From Bin87 sp965232895 (lineage in GTDB: Bacteria; Chloroflexota; Dehalococcoidia; Lucifugimonadales; UBA3495): DNA of 64,000 nucleotides. The notes beneath the pieces were generated by a model, which saw nothing but the letters and a program-made list of their open reading frames with translations, had not been told where the DNA came from and made no database searches. The DNA lies in the NCBI GenBank assembly GCA_965232895.1, contig OZ247430.1:1984001-2048000 (forward strand), written 5' to 3'. Below are positions 16,567 to 25,089 of this stretch, piece after piece. Every line of letters starts with the position of its first letter. Positions within the stretch are counted from its first letter, which is position 1. The position numbers and the translations under genes were made by a program.

Positions 16567-16647
16567 GAGTTCTTTGTGGTAGCGGGCGTAGTTTCGATCG
16601 TCGCGTCCGGTGCGAAGTTGTCTGACGCAAACGCGAGCGGCAGCATC
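16555..16647 (-). pseudogene. Transposase relic, IS4/IS701-like
   Basis: On the minus strand this stretch reads VCVRQLRTGRDDRNYARYHK followed by ELNRPG. It resembles the N-terminal part of the transposase at 32245 (ALRVMGRSHHYDYARYH, then EVLNRA) but has no adjoining gene. The rest of 16455-16865 shows no other gene. Confidence 0.4.
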
Positions 16648-16865
16648 GCGGCCGGCTAATGCGTTGCGCTCGGCTAATGATGGAAGTGGTGGAACCGGCG
16701 TCGGGCCAGACCAAAGCGCGGGGGATGCGATGAACCACGCAACTCGAGAGGTATGAACGGAAACGAAACCGCGACCTTTGCCCCGAGAGATCAAAAGACG
16801 GGAAGGTTCTGGCCGCGTACCGTCTTGACAAGCGGTCGGGGAGAGGGTCGGCGGACGCGGGATGA

Positions 16866-16939
16866 TGGAGCGGGCGATGGGAATCGAACCCACGTAGCCA
16901 GCTTGGAAGGCTGGGGCTTTACCACTAAGCTACGCCCGC
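16866..16939 (-). tRNA. tRNA-Gly (TCC)
   Basis: Minus-strand cloverleaf with acceptor stem GCGGGCG/CGCCCGC, anticodon arm CCAGC-CTTCCAA-GCTGG (anticodon TCC), T-loop TTCGATTC and an encoded CCA at 16866-16868. It points away from the tRNA-Thr/Tyr/Thr-tuf cluster although a Gly(TCC) tRNA is often inside such clusters. Confidence 0.95.
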
Positions 16940-17058
16940 TGGGTACAATCATTATAACCTACTCTCCGGAACGCGCTCGCGTCGGTTGAGCGGCCTGAGG
17001 ACCCCGGTCGCGGCGCGCGCTGGAGCCGCTGGTTGGCGTTTAGAAACGCCGAAAACCG

Positions 17059-17087
17059 TTGACAATATTGGCGGTTTTGCGTAACCT
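17059..17087 (+). promoter_or_regulatory. Candidate promoter of the tRNA-tuf operon
   Basis: TTGACA at 17059-17064 and TAACCT at 17082-17087 with a 17-base spacer. The predicted transcript would begin near 17094, some 20 bases before a strong terminator hairpin. Confidence 0.45.
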
Positions 17088-17113
17088 ATTATTCGATTGG
17101 CGAAAACCGGAAG

Positions 17114-17139
17114 GCCCCGGAAGTTGCCGGGGCTTTTTT
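17114..17139 (+). terminator. Intrinsic terminator or attenuator ahead of tRNA-Thr
   Basis: GCCCCGG (17114-17120) pairs with CCGGGGC (17127-17133) across a six-base loop and is followed by six T. It lies between a candidate promoter and the tRNA-tuf operon and so would cut the transcript short unless read through. Confidence 0.7.
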
Positions 17140-17188
17140 AGCGCATTGCGCGGTTTCTGCCCGTTGGGCTCAATGGAGCCAACCCCGC

Positions 17189-17264
17189 GCCCCGGTGGCG
17201 CAATTGGCAGCGCAGCCGATTTGTAATCGGCAGGTTAGGGGTTCGAGTCCCCTCTGGGGCTCCA
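17189..17264 (+). tRNA. tRNA-Thr (TGT)
   Basis: Cloverleaf with acceptor GCCCCGG/CTGGGGC, anticodon arm GCCGA-TTTGTAA-TCGGC (anticodon TGT), T-loop TTCGAGTC and encoded CCA. First of three tRNAs preceding tuf. Confidence 0.95.
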
Positions 17265-17310
17265 GAATGATATCGTCGCAACTGGATCATCTGTCCGGGA
17301 GTTAGCACAT

Positions 17311-17398
17311 GGAGGGGTGGGTGAGTGGTTAAAGCCACCAGACTGTAAATCTGGCGCCCTGACGGGCTTCGCAGGTTCGAATCCTGCCCCCTCCACCA
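17311..17398 (+). tRNA. tRNA-Tyr (GTA)
   Basis: Class II tRNA with long variable arm. Acceptor GGAGGGG/CCCCTCC, anticodon arm CCAGA-CTGTAAA-TCTGG (anticodon GTA), T-loop TTCGAATC and encoded CCA. Confidence 0.96.
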
Positions 17399-17424
17399 CC
17401 TGTTTGAAATCAACATCCCAATAT

Positions 17425-17499
17425 GCCCAAGTAGCTCAGAGGTAGAGCACGTTCTTGGTAAGAACGGGGTCGGCGGTTCGATTCCGCCCTTGGGCTCCA
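17425..17499 (+). tRNA. tRNA-Thr (GGT)
   Basis: Acceptor GCCCAAG/CTTGGGC, anticodon arm CGTTC-TTGGTAA-GAACG (anticodon GGT), T-loop TTCGATTC and encoded CCA. It ends 78 bases before tuf. Confidence 0.95.
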
Positions 17500-17577
17500 C
17501 CGGTGTCAGCAACCCGCCGGGGCATCCCGCGGGCTAGAACGACAATCCAACCAAGGAGCAAGGAGTAACTCGCCACC

Positions 17578-18762
<1,185 letters not shown>

Positions 18763-18766
18763 TTTC

Positions 18767-18937
18767 ATGGCCCGCAAGTCCACCGACGCCCGGCAGGTCA
18801 TCACGTTGCAGTGCACCGACTGCCGCGAGCGCAACTACTCGACCATCAAGAACCGCCGCAGCCATACGACCCGCATGGAATTGCGGAAGTACTGCAGCCG
18901 CTGCCGGGGCCATCAGGTCCACCGGGAAGTGAGGTAG
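18767..18937 (+). CDS. rpmG: Large ribosomal subunit protein bL33
   Basis: A 56-residue basic protein starting at ATG 18767, four bases after the tuf stop. Two CxxC pairs (CTDC at 16-19, CSRC at 43-46) form the zinc ribbon of the zinc-binding (C+) form of L33. The NYSTIKNRR segment is typical of the family. It is followed after six bases by secE. Confidence 0.95.
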   Translation: MARKSTDARQVITLQCTDCRERNYSTIKNRRSHTTRMELRKYCSRCRGHQVHREVR

Positions 18938-18943
18938 CGGCCC

Positions 18944-19198
18944 GTGGCCCGCGCATCTACCAGGCGACCGTCGCCGATCTCTCCCCGCGCTGTGGGGAGG
19001 GTCGGCCCGATCGGTTTCCTGCGTGAAACCGCTTCCGAGCTGCGTAAGTCGGTTTGGCCGACCAAGGAAGAGACGGCGCGCCTCACGGTCATAGTCATCG
19101 TGCTGGCCGTGGTAATGGGCTTCTTCCTCGGCCTGTTGGACCGGGTTTTCGACTTTGGAATGAGTTTCGTTATCGGCTTGCGGCAGCTTCCTTTCTGA
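18944..19198 (+). CDS. secE: Preprotein translocase subunit SecE
   Basis: An 84-residue single-span membrane protein of the SecYEG translocon. The amphipathic helix with ELRKSVWPTKEE (about 32-43) and the following membrane helix (about 47-65) are diagnostic. The start is GTG 18944, seven bases after the rpmG stop. The basic, Pro-rich N-terminal tail (about 1-22) is of variable length in this family. Placed between rpmG and nusG as in most bacteria; the tRNA-Trp often found here is absent. Confidence 0.93.
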   Translation: MARASTRRPSPISPRAVGRVGPIGFLRETASELRKSVWPTKEETARLTVIVIVLAVVMGFFLGLLDRVFDFGMSFVIGLRQLPF

Positions 19199-19323
19199 CC
19201 GGTTCTGAACCGGGCCGTCAGTTACTCGAAACTGGATCCCCGGAGTTGCCACCGTAACCGGCGCTGGTGGAGGCGCCGGCCTGACTTCAGGTCGCTCCGC
19301 CGGCGCCCACTGAGATTGAACCA

Positions 19324-19884
19324 ATGACCACAACGCACCCCAACGATCTGCGCTGGTACATCGTCCACACCTATACAGGCCAGGAGGACATGGTCAAGCG
19401 CAACCTTGACCTGCGTCGGCAGAGTTTGGGTATGGACGACCGGATCACGCGGGTTGAGGTTCCGGCCGAGGACGAAATCACCCGCAACAAGGGCGAGCGC
19501 ACCAAGCAGCGCCGCAAGTTGTTCCCGGGCTACATACTGGTCCAGATGATGATGGACGACGAAGCCTGGTTTCTGGTGAGGAACACCACCGGAGTCACGG
19601 GTTTCATTTCGGCCGAGGAAGAGGGCGGAGACCGCCCGCGCCCAGTCCCGCTGGATGATCGCGAGGTCGAGGACATCCTGGACCGCGTGGCGTCCGGCGA
19701 GCCCCGCGCCGTCATCGGCATGGCTCAGGGCGACACGGTTAGAATCTCCGAGGGTCCCTTCGCCGACATGCTGGGTCGCGTCGAGGAAGTGGATGAACAC
19801 CGGGGCCAGGTCACCGTATTGATTTCCGTGTTCGGCCGCGAAACCCCAGTCGAGTTGGACTTTACCCAGGTGGAAAAAGCCTGA
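19324..19884 (+). CDS. nusG: Transcription termination/antitermination factor NusG
   Basis: A 186-residue protein with an N-terminal NGN domain beginning WYIVHTYTGQED (about 11-22), the KLFPGYILVQM core (about 64-74) and a C-terminal KOW domain (about 135-186, GDTVRISEGPFADMLGRVEEV). It binds RNA polymerase and couples transcription to translation and Rho. The ATG at 19324 follows a 125-base gap after secE. Next gene is rplK. Confidence 0.97.
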   Translation: MTTTHPNDLRWYIVHTYTGQEDMVKRNLDLRRQSLGMDDRITRVEVPAEDEITRNKGERTKQRRKLFPGYILVQMMMDDEAWFLVRNTTGVTGFISAEEEGGDRPRPVPLDDREVEDILDRVASGEPRAVIGMAQGDTVRISEGPFADMLGRVEEVDEHRGQVTVLISVFGRETPVELDFTQVEKA

Positions 19885-19949
19885 TCCAGCTCGTCGCCAG
19901 TTGCGCGCTAACCCGCGCCCAATAAAATCAGGACAACCGGAGGCCATCA

Positions 19950-20378
19950 GTGGCAAAGAAAGTACTCGCCGTCATCAAGCTCCAGTTGGAAGCCGGCAAG
20001 GCAACCCCCGCCCCGCCGGTCGGTCCGGCCCTGGGTCAGCACGGCGTCAACATCATGGCCTTCGTCAAGGAGTACAACGAACGCACCGGGGCCCAGTCGG
20101 GCACCATCGTGCCCGTTCACTTGACGGTTTACCAGGACCGCTCCTTCACCTTTGTCACCCGCACCCCTCCGGCTTCCGACCTGCTGCGCCGGGCCGCTGG
20201 CATCGAGAGAGGCCAGGGCGACGCCCGCGAACCCATTGGCGTTACCATCCCCAGCGAGGTTCTCCGCGGCATCGCCGAGGAGAAACTGAAGGACCTCAAC
20301 GCCAACTCCGTTGAGCACGCCATGAACATCATAGCCGGCACTGCCCGAAGCATGGGAATCACCGTCGAAGACGACTGA
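19950..20378 (+). CDS. rplK: Large ribosomal subunit protein uL11
   Basis: A 142-residue protein of the L7/L12 stalk base that binds 23S rRNA. The N-terminal KLQLEAGKATPAPPVGPALG (about 9-28) is the conserved proline-rich region; the RNA-binding C-terminal domain ends AGTARSMGITVED. The start is GTG 19950 with CCGGAGG upstream. It lies between nusG and rplA. Confidence 0.98.
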   Translation: MAKKVLAVIKLQLEAGKATPAPPVGPALGQHGVNIMAFVKEYNERTGAQSGTIVPVHLTVYQDRSFTFVTRTPPASDLLRRAAGIERGQGDAREPIGVTIPSEVLRGIAEEKLKDLNANSVEHAMNIIAGTARSMGITVEDD

Positions 20379-20426
20379 CACCGGCGCCAATCCAGCCTCG
20401 GAACCCTTCCCCGGGAGATGAAGAAC

Positions 20427-21140
20427 ATGCCCAAGCACAGCCGCCGATATAACGCCGTTGCCGAGCGCATTCCGGAAGACAGCGTCTATCAGCCTCAGGA
20501 AGCCATCGACCTGGTGAAGGAACTGTCCACCGCCAAGTTCGACGAGACCATGGAGGTCCACCTGCGCACCAACGCCGACGTGCGCCACGCCGAGCAACAA
20601 GTGCGCGGTGTCACCGTCCTGCCCCACGGTTTGGGCAAGCAGGTGCGCGTCCTGGTGTTCGCTAACGGCGAAGCGGCGGACATCGCCCGCCAGGCCGGCG
20701 CCGACTACGTAGGAGACGACGACCTGATCGCTCAGGTCGAAAGCGGCTGGGTTGAGTTCGACGTGGGACTGGCCATCCCGGAGATCATGTCCAAGATCGG
20801 CCGTCTGGGCCGGGTCCTGGGTCGCCGCGGCCTGATGCCCAACCCGCGCACCGGCACCCTGGTGCCCGCTCGTGATTTGCCCCGCGTGATCCAGGAATCC
20901 AAGGCTGGCCGCCTGGAGTTTCGGACCGATCGCACCGCGATCATTCACGGGCAGTTTGGCAAGTCATCCTTCGAGACCGAAGCGCTGATGGACAACCTGA
21001 CCGTCTTCATGGACTCCGTGATGCGTGAGCGCCCGGAGGCGGTGAAAGGCGCGTTCATCAAGTCCGCCTACATCACTTCGTCCATGGGGCCCGGCATATC
21101 CGTTGACGTGGGGACCTTGCAGGGGATGAAGCCGGAGTAA
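20427..21140 (+). CDS. rplA: Large ribosomal subunit protein uL1
   Basis: A 237-residue rRNA-binding protein of the L1 stalk, also a translational repressor of its own operon in many bacteria. Visible landmarks are GRLGRVLGRRGLMPNPRTGT (about 125-144) and the final SSMGPGISVDVGTL. I take ATG 20427 as start because GGGAG lies ten bases before it; an ATG at 20418 would sit directly on that ribosome site. Followed by a 284-base leader with its own promoter before rplJ. Confidence 0.97.
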   Translation: MPKHSRRYNAVAERIPEDSVYQPQEAIDLVKELSTAKFDETMEVHLRTNADVRHAEQQVRGVTVLPHGLGKQVRVLVFANGEAADIARQAGADYVGDDDLIAQVESGWVEFDVGLAIPEIMSKIGRLGRVLGRRGLMPNPRTGTLVPARDLPRVIQESKAGRLEFRTDRTAIIHGQFGKSSFETEALMDNLTVFMDSVMRERPEAVKGAFIKSAYITSSMGPGISVDVGTLQGMKPE

Positions 21141-21161
21141 ACCCTCAGCCCGCATCCCTCG

Positions 21162-21190
21162 TTGCCAACCTCAACCGGGGATGCTAGACT
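21162..21190 (+). promoter_or_regulatory. Promoter for rplJ-rplL
   Basis: TTGCCA (21162-21167) and TAGACT (21185-21190) with an exact 17-base spacer. Transcription would start near 21197 and give a leader of about 230 bases before rplJ. Confidence 0.6.
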
Positions 21191-21346
21191 AACCCGCACA
21201 ATCGAATACGCTCACCTCGCCCGAGACAGCGGGTTCCCCATGGGAATAATGGCCATGCCAGCCGCCCGCCGAGGCCTGCCGCCGGTTAGAATCGGCTGAA
21301 CGTGGACTATCAGAGCCCCTGGCATCATGCCGGGCGCTGTGAAACT

Positions 21347-21377
21347 CCCGCGCCCTCGTCTCGGAGCGCGGGTTTTT
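21347..21377 (+). promoter_or_regulatory. Attenuator-like hairpin in the L10 leader
   Basis: CCCGCGC (21347-21353) pairs with GCGCGGG (21366-21372) and is followed by TTTTT, the form of an intrinsic terminator, 47 bases before the rplJ start. The whole 21197-21424 leader is the place where L10 or the L10-L12 complex binds in other bacteria. Together they suggest transcription attenuation of rplJL. Confidence 0.6.
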
Positions 21378-21424
21378 CTTTATGACCATTCATATCCAGG
21401 ATCAGACCTTTCGAGGAGCCGACC

Positions 21425-21964
21425 TTGCCAACCCAGGAAAAAATTGATCGCGTAGCCGAGTTGAAGGACAAGCTGGAACGCAGTTCCATCATTATCTCCA
21501 CCGGCTACTCCGGCATGAATGCCAACCAAATGGTGGACCTCCGCCGCCGGATGGGCGAAGGCGGCGTTGAGTTCGTCGTTGTGAAAAACAACCTGCTCAG
21601 CCGCGCCGCCGACGCGGCCGAGATCCCTCAGCTCAAAGACGTCATATCAGGCCAGACCGCAATCGCGCTCGGTTACGAGGACGCGGCCACCATCGCCAAG
21701 GCGGTAAACCAGGCTGCTCAGGCCAGCGCCGGCGGTCTCGCCGTACACGGCGCCGTGGTGGCGCAGGGCGCCGCCATGCAACCCGAGGAAGTTTCCCGGT
21801 TGGCAAATTTGCCTCCCCATCCTGTCCTCGTAGCCCAACTGTTGGGCGCCATGCAATCGCCGCTCTACGGTCTGGCCACCGTGCTCAATGCGACCATCAG
21901 CAGCCTGGCCTACGTCCTGCAGGCCAGGATCGATCAACTGCAGCCGGCAGAAGCTGCGGAATAG
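21425..21964 (+). CDS. rplJ: Large ribosomal subunit protein uL10
   Basis: A 179-residue stalk protein that anchors L7/L12 dimers. The N-terminal rRNA-binding domain contains the YSGMNANQMVDLRRRM segment (about 29-44) and VVKNNLLSRAA (about 53-63); the C-terminal helix (about 145-175) binds L12. The start is TTG 21425 behind CGAGGAG; no ATG is better placed. rplL follows after 50 bases. Confidence 0.97.
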   Translation: MPTQEKIDRVAELKDKLERSSIIISTGYSGMNANQMVDLRRRMGEGGVEFVVVKNNLLSRAADAAEIPQLKDVISGQTAIALGYEDAATIAKAVNQAAQASAGGLAVHGAVVAQGAAMQPEEVSRLANLPPHPVLVAQLLGAMQSPLYGLATVLNATISSLAYVLQARIDQLQPAEAAE

Positions 21965-22014
21965 CGACATTCATCTCACGTCAAGTTGTAAACAACCATC
22001 AGGAGGCATCTATC

Positions 22015-22404
22015 ATGGCAGTGAATCAGGAAGTTCTTGAAGCGATCAAGGGCATGAGCGTGATGGATCTGGCCGATCTGGTCAAGGCCATCGAGGAAGA
22101 GTTCGGCGTCTCCGCGGCCGCCCCCATGGCGGTTGCTGCTCCGGCCGCCGGCGTGGTCACTGACGACGCGCCTTCCGCCGCTGCTGAAGAGCAGACCGAG
22201 TTCACCATCACCCTGGCTGACTTCGGCGCCAACAAGATCAACGTCATCAAGGCCGTTCGCGAGGTGACCGACCTCGGTCTCCGCGAGGCCAAGGAGCTGG
22301 TGGAGTCGGCCCCGACCCGCGTCCGCGAGGGCGTGAACAAGGAAGACGCCGACAGCATCAAGTCCAAGTTGGAAGAGGCTGGGGCCACGGTGCAAGTCGC
22401 CTAA
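22015..22404 (+). CDS. rplL: Large ribosomal subunit protein bL12 (L7/L12)
   Basis: A 129-residue stalk protein that recruits translational GTPases. The N-terminal dimerisation region (about 1-35), an Ala/Pro-rich hinge (about 36-58) and the conserved C-terminal domain (EFTITLADFGANKINVIKAV, VTDLGLREAKELVE) are all seen. The ATG 22015 follows AGGAGG. The gene is followed by a terminator hairpin, so rpoB, which often comes next, is not linked here. Confidence 0.98.
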   Translation: MAVNQEVLEAIKGMSVMDLADLVKAIEEEFGVSAAAPMAVAAPAAGVVTDDAPSAAAEEQTEFTITLADFGANKINVIKAVREVTDLGLREAKELVESAPTRVREGVNKEDADSIKSKLEEAGATVQVA

Positions 22405-22437
22405 CCGCCAACCGAAACCACGCGTTTCGCAAGCACC

Positions 22438-22462
22438 GGGGGCAGGTCTTACACCTGCCCCC
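22438..22462 (+). terminator. Terminator after rplL
   Basis: A perfect 9-bp stem GGGGGCAGG / CCTGCCCCC with a seven-base loop, 33 bases after the rplL stop. A short T-rich tail (TGATCGTTT) follows. Confidence 0.65.
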
Positions 22463-22516
22463 TGATCGTTTGCCTGGTGTACAATGCGGCCAATTTGACC
22501 GGGAGGACCTCCGAGT

Positions 22517-23320
22517 ATGGACCTGCAACTTGATGGCAAGACGGCGATCGTTACCGGAGGCAGTCGCGGTATCGGCAAGGCGGTGGCCCGGGTACTGTCC
22601 GCCGATGGTTGCCGCGTCGTGATCACGGGACGTTACGCGGACACACTGTCCGCGTCGGCGGAGGATGTCGCGTCGGAAACGGGTGGCACGGTCATTCCCA
22701 TGGTTGCCGACATGACCAGCAGCGACCAGGTGAACGACATGGTGGCGCGCGCCGCCGAGGCGCTGGGCGGACGCGTCGATATCCTGGTGAACAACGCCGC
22801 GGCTCCCGGCGGCCTGGCCCGCGGGTCGCTGGCCGAGATCCGCGACGAAGACGTGATGCTGGACCTGGATACCAAGGTGATGGGTTACCTGCGTTGTGCC
22901 CGTGCCGTCGCGCCGTACATGCAGCAGCAGGGCTGGGGTCGCATCGTCAATGTCGGTGGCCTTTCGGCCCGCCGCGCCGAAGGCAACCTCAGCGCCGGCG
23001 TCCGCAACTCCGGCCTGTCCAACCTCACCAAGTACCTCGCCGAGGAACTGGGCGGTGACGGTGTGTGCGTCAACCTGGTGCATCCCGGCACCACGCGCAC
23101 CGAGCGCAGTGGGCCGATGTACGCCGAACAGGCCGAACGCGAGGGCACCACCGTCGAGGAGATCGAACGCCGCGCCGCCTCCCGCAACTCCACCCGCCGC
23201 ATCGTCGATGCCGAGGAACTGGCGTGGGTGGTGGCTTTCTTCGCCTCGCCCCGCAGCATCGCCATCAGCGGCGAGACCATTGCGGCCGGCGGCGGCTCGG
23301 GCACCAACGTTTACCACTGA
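22517..23320 (+). CDS. SDR family protein lacking the usual catalytic Tyr-Lys
   Basis: A 267-residue short-chain dehydrogenase/reductase fold protein. The cofactor motif TGGSRGIG (13-20) and NNAAAPGG (about 93-100) are intact. Where classical members have Ser and Y-x3-K, this one reads NVGGLSARR and AGVRNSGLSNLTKYLAEEL, so the catalytic Tyr and Lys appear replaced (by Ala and Asn in my alignment). The C-terminus has the usual VNLVHPGTTRTE and ISGETIAAGGG. It may bind NAD(P) and catalyse a different reaction or act as a binding protein. The ATG 22517 has GGGAGGA upstream; a -10-like TACAAT lies at 22480-22485. A small EthD protein follows. Confidence 0.8.
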   Translation: MDLQLDGKTAIVTGGSRGIGKAVARVLSADGCRVVITGRYADTLSASAEDVASETGGTVIPMVADMTSSDQVNDMVARAAEALGGRVDILVNNAAAPGGLARGSLAEIRDEDVMLDLDTKVMGYLRCARAVAPYMQQQGWGRIVNVGGLSARRAEGNLSAGVRNSGLSNLTKYLAEELGGDGVCVNLVHPGTTRTERSGPMYAEQAEREGTTVEEIERRAASRNSTRRIVDAEELAWVVAFFASPRSIAISGETIAAGGGSGTNVYH

Positions 23321-23336
23321 CCTTTCAACCAGCCAC

Positions 23337-23363
23337 TGGATTCCCACTTTCGCGGGAATGACG
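23337..23363. repeat. Palindromic intergenic repeat
   Basis: The stretch TGGATTCCCACTTTCGCGGG followed by AATGACG forms an imperfect hairpin (TTCCC / GGGAA around CTTTCGC). It lies between the SDR and EthD genes. The ATGAC end is shared in style with repeats near 27290, 55377 and 56969. Confidence 0.55.
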
Positions 23364-23387
23364 ATTCATTTGCAGGAGCCGGATCCC

Positions 23388-23702
23388 ATGATCAAAGTAA
23401 CGGTTTTCTACGAGAATGAAGAGGGCAAGTCCTTCGATTTCGACTACTACTGCAACACGCACATGCCCCTGGTGCAGGAGCGCCTGACCACCTTCGGGAT
23501 GCGCTACTACAACGTGGAAAAGGGCATTTCCGACGCTGATCCCAGCGCGCCGCCAATCTACACCGCCATCGGCTACCTTTTCTTCAACGACGTGGACGGT
23601 GTCCACGAGGGTTTCAAGACCCACGGCCGCGAGCTGGTCGGCGACGTGCCGAACTTCACCGACATCAGCCCCAAGTTCCTCATCAGTGAGCTGGTGGCGT
23701 AG
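23388..23702 (+). CDS. EthD domain-containing protein
   Basis: A 104-residue protein of the dimeric ferredoxin-like EthD family. It begins MIKVTVFYENEEGKSFDFDY and keeps YYCNTHMPLVQERL (about 21-34), where family members have Y-x3-H-x-P. The Tyr/His pair lines the pocket. The role is often degradation of or resistance to ether-type compounds but is usually unknown. The start is ATG 23388 with AGGAGCC upstream. It lies directly downstream of the divergent SDR gene and may work with it. Confidence 0.8.
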   Translation: MIKVTVFYENEEGKSFDFDYYCNTHMPLVQERLTTFGMRYYNVEKGISDADPSAPPIYTAIGYLFFNDVDGVHEGFKTHGRELVGDVPNFTDISPKFLISELVA

Positions 23703-23742
23703 CTGGCGCACTCGTGCCCGGTTCGAGACGGGGGATCGTCAG

Positions 23743-23840
23743 AAACAGGATTCACAGGATTTTGGGATTAGCAGGATTGAGTTCTTTGGCATATCGACGG
23801 CAGCATCCTGCAAATCCGATAATCTTGAAAATCCTGATTC
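23743..23840. repeat. AGGATT/AATCCT intergenic repeat
   Basis: Several AACAGGATT, ACAGGATTTTGG and AGCAGGATT units are followed by ATCCTGCAAATCC and AAATCCTGATTC, giving a long imperfect inverted repeat. A related stretch AAATCCTGTTCATCCTGTGC occurs at about 33690. This is a known style of dispersed intergenic repeat. Confidence 0.5.
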
Positions 23841-23890
23841 TGATGATTTCGCGAAACTGATTGCTCGTGAAGCCGACTGAGATTTTGAAT

Positions 23891-24709
23891 ATGCCTACAT
23901 ACTTTGGCAACGCCGGCCACCTGATGCAACACTGGACGCTCTGCGAACTAGTGAACATTGCGGACAAGCAGAGTGTTCCGGGATTGAATTACATCGACGC
24001 TCACGCCATGGCGCCAGTTGCACTCAGACGTGTTCGCGATGATGCGCACTTCAATATGGTGCGCGACAACTTACCCGGCCAACGATCACCCTACGAGCTA
24101 GCGTGGGATGCTCTACTGACCGGAGACGCCCAAAACAGAAGTTACCCTAATAGCGCTAACTTCGTGCAATATATTTGGAGCCGTAACTTCTCCATGTTGT
24201 TGTGCGATACAGACTTCCCAACTGTTACTGTCCTCAATGACTGGCTACCTTCCGTCAAGAACAACCCCAATTGCAAGAAAGTCGAGGTATATCCAGGCGA
24301 CTGGCTGTACAGGTTTGACAAAGGGTTGCCAAGTCCTACTGACGCGGAGTTGCAGGAGGGGTCGCTAACCTTGATTTCGTTCGATCCATACAAGTACGAC
24401 ATCAACCAAGGAAGATACAATTCCGGTGATGTCCATGAGGACGATCTTGAGCGAACATTGACTGCTTTAGAAAATGTGAATGGTGGGATTATCATACAGA
24501 TATCTACGTATAGCACGGGAGGCGGCAACCCGCAAAATGCGGTTGTTGCCTCGGTCGACCGAATTCTCAGGAAAGGAAGGTTCACCCTAGCTGCGAAGGT
24601 GATGCTAAACCAAGAAATGATGTCGCTGGTCTATGCGCGCGACATCTCGTGGTGGGCAGAGTTGGCAAAGCTACCCGACCGTTTCGAGAGATGGCGTCCG
24701 CGACGGTAA
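23891..24709 (+). CDS. Methyltransferase-fold protein, RlmJ/TcmP-like
   Basis: A 272-residue protein. The opening YFGNAGHLMQHWTLCELV and LNYIDAHAMAP (about 35-45) resemble the H-x-GN-x-AD-x2-KH and YIDTHAG-G motifs of RlmJ, the 23S rRNA adenine-N6 methyltransferase, and similar three-Cys-motif-partner proteins. A later SFDPYKYD (about 162-169) sits where RlmJ has DPPY, but lacks the second Pro. The SAM loop is degenerate, so activity is uncertain. The start is ATG 23891; a TTG at 23861 would add ten residues. Its lower GC and the nearby toxin-antitoxin-like genes suggest transfer. Confidence 0.45.
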   Translation: MPTYFGNAGHLMQHWTLCELVNIADKQSVPGLNYIDAHAMAPVALRRVRDDAHFNMVRDNLPGQRSPYELAWDALLTGDAQNRSYPNSANFVQYIWSRNFSMLLCDTDFPTVTVLNDWLPSVKNNPNCKKVEVYPGDWLYRFDKGLPSPTDAELQEGSLTLISFDPYKYDINQGRYNSGDVHEDDLERTLTALENVNGGIIIQISTYSTGGGNPQNAVVASVDRILRKGRFTLAAKVMLNQEMMSLVYARDISWWAELAKLPDRFERWRPRR

Positions 24710-24777
24710 CGCTTTCGGCGGAGCTTATCTACGCTGTCGTTCTCCTCGCAAGGATGGTGAAACTGTCGGAGTGACCG

Positions 24778-25089
24778 ATGGAAACATTTCATTGCCCTTT
24801 CTTGGGTGGCCCGGTGGAACTCAATAATGAACGGGGGCGGCACATTGCAGAAAAGCATCCCCAACTGCTTCCGAACCGACCTGAATACATCGCCACTACG
24901 CTGGCAGACCCGGACCTGATCTTGCGCAAAGCCGCCGATGATGACACTATCCTGTTCTACCGCTGGTTCTACGATCTGGACAAGTACGCGATGGTAGCGG
25001 TGGTTAACCATCCGGCCCGTGACTGGATAATCACCGCGTTCGTTACCCGGAGGTTGCAGAGAGGAGAAACGATATGGCAACGACGTTGA
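24778..25089 (+). CDS. Small toxin-like protein paired with a DUF2283-like partner
   Basis: A 103-residue protein with HIAEKHPQLL (about 22-31), IATTLADPDLI (about 38-48) and a C-terminal DWIITAFVTRRL. The pattern of a His-containing helix, a T-L-x2-P-D-x-I strand and an I-I-T-A-F/H strand is seen in several small phage and plasmid toxins. The next gene overlaps its end by 16 bases. A comparable gene pair lies at 46403-47150. Name and target are unknown. Confidence 0.55.
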   Translation: METFHCPFLGGPVELNNERGRHIAEKHPQLLPNRPEYIATTLADPDLILRKAADDDTILFYRWFYDLDKYAMVAVVNHPARDWIITAFVTRRLQRGETIWQRR

